A DNA stretch of 64,000 nucleotides, taken from contig NZ_LGDG01000211.1 in assembly GCF_001279775.1 (NCBI RefSeq), positions 1 through 64,000 on the forward strand, written 5' to 3'. The notes under the pieces were generated by a model, which was not told where the DNA came from, did no database searches, and saw only the letters and a program-made list of their open reading frames with translations. Shown piece after piece: positions 59,634 to 64,000 of this stretch. Position 1 is the stretch's first letter, and each line of letters opens with the position of its first letter. The position numbers and the translations under genes are program-made. Source of the stretch: Streptomyces sp. MMG1533. GTDB taxonomy: Bacteria > Actinomycetota > Actinomycetes > Streptomycetales > Streptomycetaceae.

Positions 59634-62600
59634 TTACCGACGACCCGTCATGTCATGGATGGCGGCGACGAGTTCACCGACGCCGTGCTCCTTCAGCACG
59701 CCGTAGTGGTCGCCCTCCAGCTCGACGATCCGCGGCGGTGCGGCGGAGTAGCCGGAGCTGTCCTCCACGAAGGAGTAGTCGTCGCCCCGCGCCTTGAAGA
59801 TCGTGACGGGCGCCTCGATGCGGCGCTCGCGCAGTTCGCGGAAGCTGTACTCGAACTCGTAGGTCTCCGTGACGATCCGGGTGATCCGGCGGATCGTTTC
59901 CGCGCCGAGCTGGGGCAGCAGACCGGACACATACCCGACGAAGGAGTCCTCGTCGACCGCCCGGGTGAGGCACTCCTGGAGCTCCGGCCCGTGGATCGTG
60001 CCCGTGAACACGGAGAACAGGATGGTCACATAGGCGGGGTTGGCGTACGAGGCCTCGCGCCCCCACTGCCGGCCGTCCTCGGTGCGCACGCGCGGGTTGC
60101 CGGGGCAGATCAGCAGCAGCCGGTCGACCTTCTCGCCGAACTGCTCCAGCTGCCACGCCGCCTCGAACGCCACCCGCGCGCCGAACGAATAGCCCCACAG
60201 GGTGTAAGGACCGGACGGCTGGTTCCGCCGGATCTCGGCCACGTCGGCCATCGCCATCTCGCGGATCGTGCCGTACGGCATCTCACCCGGGTTGATGCCG
60301 TGTGCCTGGACGCCGTAGAAGGCGCGGTCGGGGGCGGCCTCGCGGCCGAGCAGGCGCAGGTTCATCGGGTAGCCGCCGAGGCCGGGCCAGCAGAACACCG
60401 GGCGGTCCCCGGCGCCACCGCCGTGCAGCGGGACGAGGCGGGAGACGCGGCTCGGGGCGCCCTCGTCGACACGGGCGGCGAGGTCGGCCAGCTTCGGGGA
60501 CTCGAAGACGACCTGGAGCGGCAGGGTGATGCCGAACTCCCGGTTGATCCGGTTGACCAGTGCCACCGCGTGCAGGGAGTTGCCGCCGGAGGCGAAGAAC
60601 TCGTCCTGCGTGGAGACGTCCTCGTACTTCAGCGCGCGGCCCCACTCGCCGGCCAGCCAGTGCTCGGTGGCGGTCGCGGGCGCCACGTACTCGGCCGACG
60701 TGCGGGCCTGGGCGATCTCCGGCAGGCGGGCGGTGGCCTTGGCGTCGATCTTGCCGTTGGCGGTCAGCGGCAGCTCGTTCACCACCAGCACCCGGGCGGG
60801 GATCATGTAGTCCGGCAGGAACCGCGTGAGGTCGTCGCGGATCATCTCCGCCGGGCCCTTGGTGTGCACGGCGTCCTCGTTCATGCCCTCGTGCGCGGCC
60901 TGCTCGTCGCTGATCCGGCCGCCGACGAAGAAGTACGAGGCGGGCGCGGCCGGTTCACCGGCGGCGGCCAGCAGGTCGTCCAGGCGGCGCGAGGCGGGCA
61001 GCGGATGGCCGGACTTGGAGGAGTAGCCGGACGACATGAGGCCGAAGTCCGGCCGCCGCTGGAGGTGGTGCAGCGCGGTGCCGAGGACGACGTAGCGCAG
61101 CCACTCGGCGTCGGGGCGGGCCACCGCGCTGACTCCGAACGCGGCCCGCTCGTACACACCCTGGTTGATCGCGATGACGTGCCGCTTCTCGACGACGTCG
61201 GAGCCCATCGGCTCCAACTCCCCGCCCCGGTACCGGTACAGACCGGCGGCCAGCCCCTGGACGCGCTCCTCGTGGGCCTGCACGTACAGGTCCACCTGCT
61301 CCGGCCGCACGCGCCCGTCGTTGCCGGTGACGGCGAAGGTGCCCAGGTACAGGTCCTCGTCGGCCACGCCGAGCCGGTCCTTGACCGACGGCTCCAAGCC
61401 GTACGGCTCGATGGTCAGGCCGTGGGCGGGCAGGACCTCCTCGAACACGCCGACCATGTGGCCGGCCTCGAACTCCAGCACCTCGGCGATGTTGTTCTTG
61501 TACACGGGCTCGATCGCCCGCAGCTTGCCCACGAAGTGGACCCGCAGCCCGTGCGCCGGGAAACCCTCGGACACGTCACCGAGGCGGACGAGGGTGTGGT
61601 CGACCGGGTGGTGGTAGTACAGGCCCGCCTCCAGACCGGGCAGCCCGCTCGCCTCCAGGTACATCTGCGTGGCGTACAGGGCGCCCGGGGAGGCGTAGGC
61701 GTACTTCGGCAGCAGCCGCTCCGCGCTGCGGAACGGGCCGAACCAGCGCAGGATCTCCCCCAGTTCGGCCGACGACAGCTCGCCGACGGGCCGGGTGTAC
61801 GACGACACCGGGCGCGGGGCGAGCAGACCGAGGACGTCCGCGGCGGTGACCGGGCCGCCGTCGTAGAAGCGGTAGGTCTTGCGGGCGAACGCCGCCCGCC
61901 GCTGGGCCGCGGTCGCCTCCCGGCCGGGCAGCTCGACCGTTTCGCGGCCCGCCAGCTCCTCCGGCTCGCGCAGGCCCGGGTTGGACAGCTGGGCCTTGAC
62001 CTGGAGCTTGGACGCCTTGGACTGGTGGTGGGCGGCGTCGCCGCGGCCCTGGTCCATGACGGCGGCGGTGCGCTCGTTCAGCTCCACCGCGGCGACGAGG
62101 GCCTTGCTCCCGGTGCGCGGGTCGTCGGTGACGACGGACGCGGCCCGCCGTACCCACGGGTGCTCCTCGACGCGCGAGGCCACCTCCTCCAACTCGACGC
62201 GGTAGCCGCGCAGTTTGACCTGGTTGTCGGTACGGCCCATGAACTGGATCGTGCCGTCCGGGTTCCACTGGCACAGGTCGCCCGTGCGGTACAGCCGCTC
62301 CGTCGGGTTGAAGGGCGAGGTGACGAACCGGGCCGCGGTCTGCTCCGGCAGGCCGATGTAGCCGCGGGCGACCTGGGCGCCGCCGAGGAACAGCTCCCCG
62401 CTCTCGCCGATGTCCACCGGCTGGCGGTTCTCGTCGAGGATGTAGCAGGTGACGTTGTCGGCCGGGGTGCCGATCGGCACGATCCCGGAGGGTGCCCCGC
62501 CCAGGGTGTCGGGGTCGATCCAGTGCGAGGTGGCGTTGATCGTCGTCTCGGTCGGCCCGTACAGATTGACCACCGACACCCCGGGCAGCGCCGCGAACAG

Positions 62601-63482
62601 GTCCTTGGCGAGGGTGCGGGTCAGGGCCTCGCCGCCGGAGAAGACCCTCGTCAACGAGGAGCAGGCGCCCAGCTGTTCGGTGTCGACGAGAGCCTGGAGC
62701 AGGGTCGGCACCGCCTGCAGGGCGGTCACCCGGTGCTCGCAGATCGTGGTGACGATCGCCTCGGGGTCCCGGAAGATGCCGGGCGCGCCCATCACGACGC
62801 GGGCACCGGTGACGGGCGCCAGGATCTCCCACTGGGCCGCGTCGAAGCTCATCGGCGTCTTCTGCAGGATCGACACCTCGGGGCCCAGGTGACCGAAGTT
62901 GGCCAGCCACTGCATCTGGGAGACGATGCTGCGCTGCTCGATCATCACGCCCTTGGGGCGGCCGGTGCTGCCCGAGGTGTAGATGACGTACGCGAGGTGG
63001 TGGCCGCGGTTCTGCGGCAGCGGGACGGGTGGCAGGTCGGGGACGTCGGAGGCGGTGACGACGGTGGTGCCCTCCGGGACCAGGCGCAGGGCGCGCTCGC
63101 GCAGATGGTCCTGGGTGACGACGACCCGGGCTCCGGAGTCCTCGACCATGAATCTCAGCCGGTCCTCCGGATAGTCCGGGGACAGCGGCAGATAGGCGGC
63201 GCCGGCGGTGAGGATGCCCCACACGCCGGTCATCAGCTCGGCGGACGGCTCGGTGAACAGACCGACGCAGGTGTCCGGTTCGACGCCGAGCCGGACCAGA
63301 TGGGTGCCGAGCCGGCGGGCGGCCGCGTCCAGCCCGCCGAAGGTGAGGTGACCGCTCTCCCCGGAGGCCTGCGGCAGGGTGACGGCGATGTCGTCGGACC
63401 GCAGGCGGGCCTGGTGGGCAAGGAGAGCGGGCAGCGAGACGCCCATGTGGGACACGCCGGGTATCGGCGCACGGGTGCTCAT
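59634..63482 (-). CDS. indC: Single-module NRPS, indigoidine synthetase type (A-Ox-T-TE)
   Basis: The 1282-residue protein has the same length and layout as BpsA-type blue-pigment synthetases. A domain: [11 protein letters not shown] (about 169), [41 protein letters not shown] near 440. An oxidase domain is inserted before A10 ([10 protein letters not shown]). T domain: [10 protein letters not shown] (Ser near 968). Thioesterase: GYSFGA (Ser near 1100) and GDHYGV. Known members activate glutamine, cyclise and oxidise it, and dimerise it to the blue pigment. ATG 63482 is preceded by GGGGGGAAA. It heads the operon with tautomerase, psuG, OYE and prs. Confidence 0.95.
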   Translation of the reverse strand: MSTRAPIPGVSHMGVSLPALLAHQARLRSDDIAVTLPQASGESGHLTFGGLDAAARRLGTHLVRLGVEPDTCVGLFTEPSAELMTGVWGILTAGAAYLPLSPDYPEDRLRFMVEDSGARVVVTQDHLRERALRLVPEGTTVVTASDVPDLPPVPLPQNRGHHLAYVIYTSGSTGRPKGVMIEQRSIVSQMQWLANFGHLGPEVSILQKTPMSFDAAQWEILAPVTGARVVMGAPGIFRDPEAIVTTICEHRVTALQAVPTLLQALVDTEQLGACSSLTRVFSGGEALTRTLAKDLFAALPGVSVVNLYGPTETTINATSHWIDPDTLGGAPSGIVPIGTPADNVTCYILDENRQPVDIGESGELFLGGAQVARGYIGLPEQTAARFVTSPFNPTERLYRTGDLCQWNPDGTIQFMGRTDNQVKLRGYRVELEEVASRVEEHPWVRRAASVVTDDPRTGSKALVAAVELNERTAAVMDQGRGDAAHHQSKASKLQVKAQLSNPGLREPEELAGRETVELPGREATAAQRRAAFARKTYRFYDGGPVTAADVLGLLAPRPVSSYTRPVGELSSAELGEILRWFGPFRSAERLLPKYAYASPGALYATQMYLEASGLPGLEAGLYYHHPVDHTLVRLGDVSEGFPAHGLRVHFVGKLRAIEPVYKNNIAEVLEFEAGHMVGVFEEVLPAHGLTIEPYGLEPSVKDRLGVADEDLYLGTFAVTGNDGRVRPEQVDLYVQAHEERVQGLAAGLYRYRGGELEPMGSDVVEKRHVIAINQGVYERAAFGVSAVARPDAEWLRYVVLGTALHHLQRRPDFGLMSSGYSSKSGHPLPASRRLDDLLAAAGEPAAPASYFFVGGRISDEQAAHEGMNEDAVHTKGPAEMIRDDLTRFLPDYMIPARVLVVNELPLTANGKIDAKATARLPEIAQARTSAEYVAPATATEHWLAGEWGRALKYEDVSTQDEFFASGGNSLHAVALVNRINREFGITLPLQVVFESPKLADLAARVDEGAPSRVSRLVPLHGGGAGDRPVFCWPGLGGYPMNLRLLGREAAPDRAFYGVQAHGINPGEMPYGTIREMAMADVAEIRRNQPSGPYTLWGYSFGARVAFEAAWQLEQFGEKVDRLLLICPGNPRVRTEDGRQWGREASYANPAYVTILFSVFTGTIHGPELQECLTRAVDEDSFVGYVSGLLPQLGAETIRRITRIVTETYEFEYSFRELRERRIEAPVTIFKARGDDYSFVEDSSGYSAAPPRIVELEGDHYGVLKEHGVGELVAAIHDMTGRR

Positions 63483-63550
63483 GACGGTGTTTCCCCCCGG
63501 AAGAAATACGCCCCGTTCAGGGCGGTGATATGCGGATGCTCACTCACGCA

Positions 63551-63579
63551 CGGCGCGCGCTTCCCTGGTGCGCGCGCCG
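63551..63579 (-). terminator. GC hairpin, probable terminator of the EamA gene
   Basis: CGGCGCGCGC (63551-63560) and GCGCGCGCCG (63570-63579) pair perfectly with a 9-nt loop. It lies downstream of the EamA stop on the minus strand and upstream of indC. Confidence 0.6.
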
Positions 63580-63585
63580 GTTGTG

Positions 63586-63670
63586 GGCGTTGTGTCGCTT
63601 CTCGTAGGCGTGCTGTCGCTTCTCGTAGGCGTGGTGTCGCCTTGTGGCAGGCGTGCTGTCGCTTCTCGTA
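63586..63670. repeat. Four tandem ~21-bp repeats upstream of indC
   Basis: Units GGCGTNNTGTCGCTTCTCGTA at 63586-63606, 63607-63627 and 63650-63670 differ at only two positions, with a diverged 22-bp copy at 63628-63649. They lie 104-188 bp upstream of the indC start, between that gene and the EamA gene. Confidence 0.8.
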
Positions 63671-63691
63671 CGGCTTGTGCGTACGGCTGTT

Positions 63692-64000
63692 TCAGACGCG
63701 GGCGTCGTTCGCCACGCGGCCGACGGCCGGGCTCTCTGTCGCCGCCGGCGGCGCGGGCTTCCCGGCGCGGGGCTGGGCGAGGACGACGGCTCCCACGACG
63801 GCCGCGGCGCCGAGGAGTTGCAGCGGGCGCAGCGACTGGTCGAGGAAGAGGTAGCCGAGGATCGTCGCGCACAGCGGCGAGGCGAACGACAGGAACGAGG
63901 CCGCCAGCGCGGGAAGCCGGGACAGACCGCGGAACCACAGGACGTAGGCCACGAGGGCGCCGATGATGCCGAGGTAGGCGAAGCCGCCGACGTTGCCCCA
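63692..64000 (-). CDS. EamA/DMT-family transporter (partial)
   Basis: The frame is open at the right window edge and ends at TGA 63692, so about 102 C-terminal residues are present: GFAYLGIIGALVAYVLWFRGLSRLPALAASFLSFASPLCATILGYLFLDQSLRPLQLLGAAAVVGAVVLA shows the last helices of a DMT-superfamily permease (EamA), with a Pro/Ala tail. It exports small metabolites in known members. Its position upstream of the NRPS suggests but does not prove a role in exporting the product. Confidence 0.82.
   Translation of the reverse strand, partial: WGNVGGFAYLGIIGALVAYVLWFRGLSRLPALAASFLSFASPLCATILGYLFLDQSLRPLQLLGAAAVVGAVVLAQPRAGKPAPPAATESPAVGRVANDARV

Noticed and set aside
59631..63854. Open frame of about 1400 codons opposite the NRPS
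   Set aside because: The composition is Gly/Arg/Asp/Val repeats expected of an antisense shadow; no domain motif is seen, and the minus-strand NRPS motifs are unmistakable.

Overview
The window is high-GC actinobacterial DNA, almost certainly from a Streptomyces chromosome. Supporting signs are the dense GC-rich coding, frequent GTG and TTG starts, several starts that look leaderless, and the families present: DUF5994, DUF6479, DUF6445, DUF7144, GAF-ANTAR regulators, an LAxTG sortase substrate, a TIGR03086 thiol-linked protein, and SCO5918-like proteins beside cspA. I see no rRNA, tRNA, CRISPR array, insertion sequence or phage module.

Layout. 1-12.5 kb: a transporter tail; a GtrA membrane protein; an XRE/MmyB regulator divergent from an SDR oxidoreductase; a SnoaL remnant; two secreted proteins (one a 995-residue lysozyme-like/golvesin protein); a TetR-patatin-P450 block with paired operators; and a BBE-type flavin oxidase facing a headless TetR remnant whose operator survives. 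12.5-22 kb: two inverted cold-shock sets. Set A (+) has cspA, a DEAD-box helicase, a small CBS-like protein, an SCO5918-family protein and a MerR-like regulator. Set B (-) has a MerR-like regulator, cspA and an SCO5918-family protein. The two cspA leaders are conserved in sequence. Between the sets lie trpF, a TIGR03086 protein and a desaturase/ferredoxin-reductase pair.

22-38 kb: small Streptomyces proteins, a copper lysyl-oxidase-like protein, a DHA2 exporter fused to three carboxypeptidase-regulatory-like repeats, a membrane-associated repeat protein, a TIR-NB-ARC-TPR protein, a dienelactone hydrolase, a leaderless TetR gene and an M24 peptidase. 38-48 kb: DUF6445, DUF4142, a GH13 alpha-glucosidase, a sortase substrate, an ArsR repressor divergent from a NiCoT metal transporter under a cobalamin riboswitch, and a NAD-dependent DNA ligase.

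48-56 kb: a short threonyl-tRNA synthetase followed by a nucleoside hydrolase. The synthetase is preceded by a leaderless leader peptide with three consecutive Thr codons and a terminator hairpin, which together form a threonine attenuator. Then come a lipoprotein, two GAF-ANTAR regulators, a permease/TIGR03943 pair and an XRE-TPR regulator divergent from two overlapping micro-genes across an 11-bp-arm palindrome.

56-63.5 kb: a five-gene biosynthetic operon read leftward: indigoidine-type single-module NRPS (A-Ox-T-TE, 1282 aa), tautomerase, pseudouridine-5'-phosphate glycosidase (IndA-like), Old Yellow Enzyme and PRPP synthetase. The last four are coupled by 4-nt overlaps or close spacing, and a strong hairpin separates the NRPS from them. 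The set resembles indigoidine/minimycin (C-nucleoside) loci. The window ends in a partial EamA transporter.
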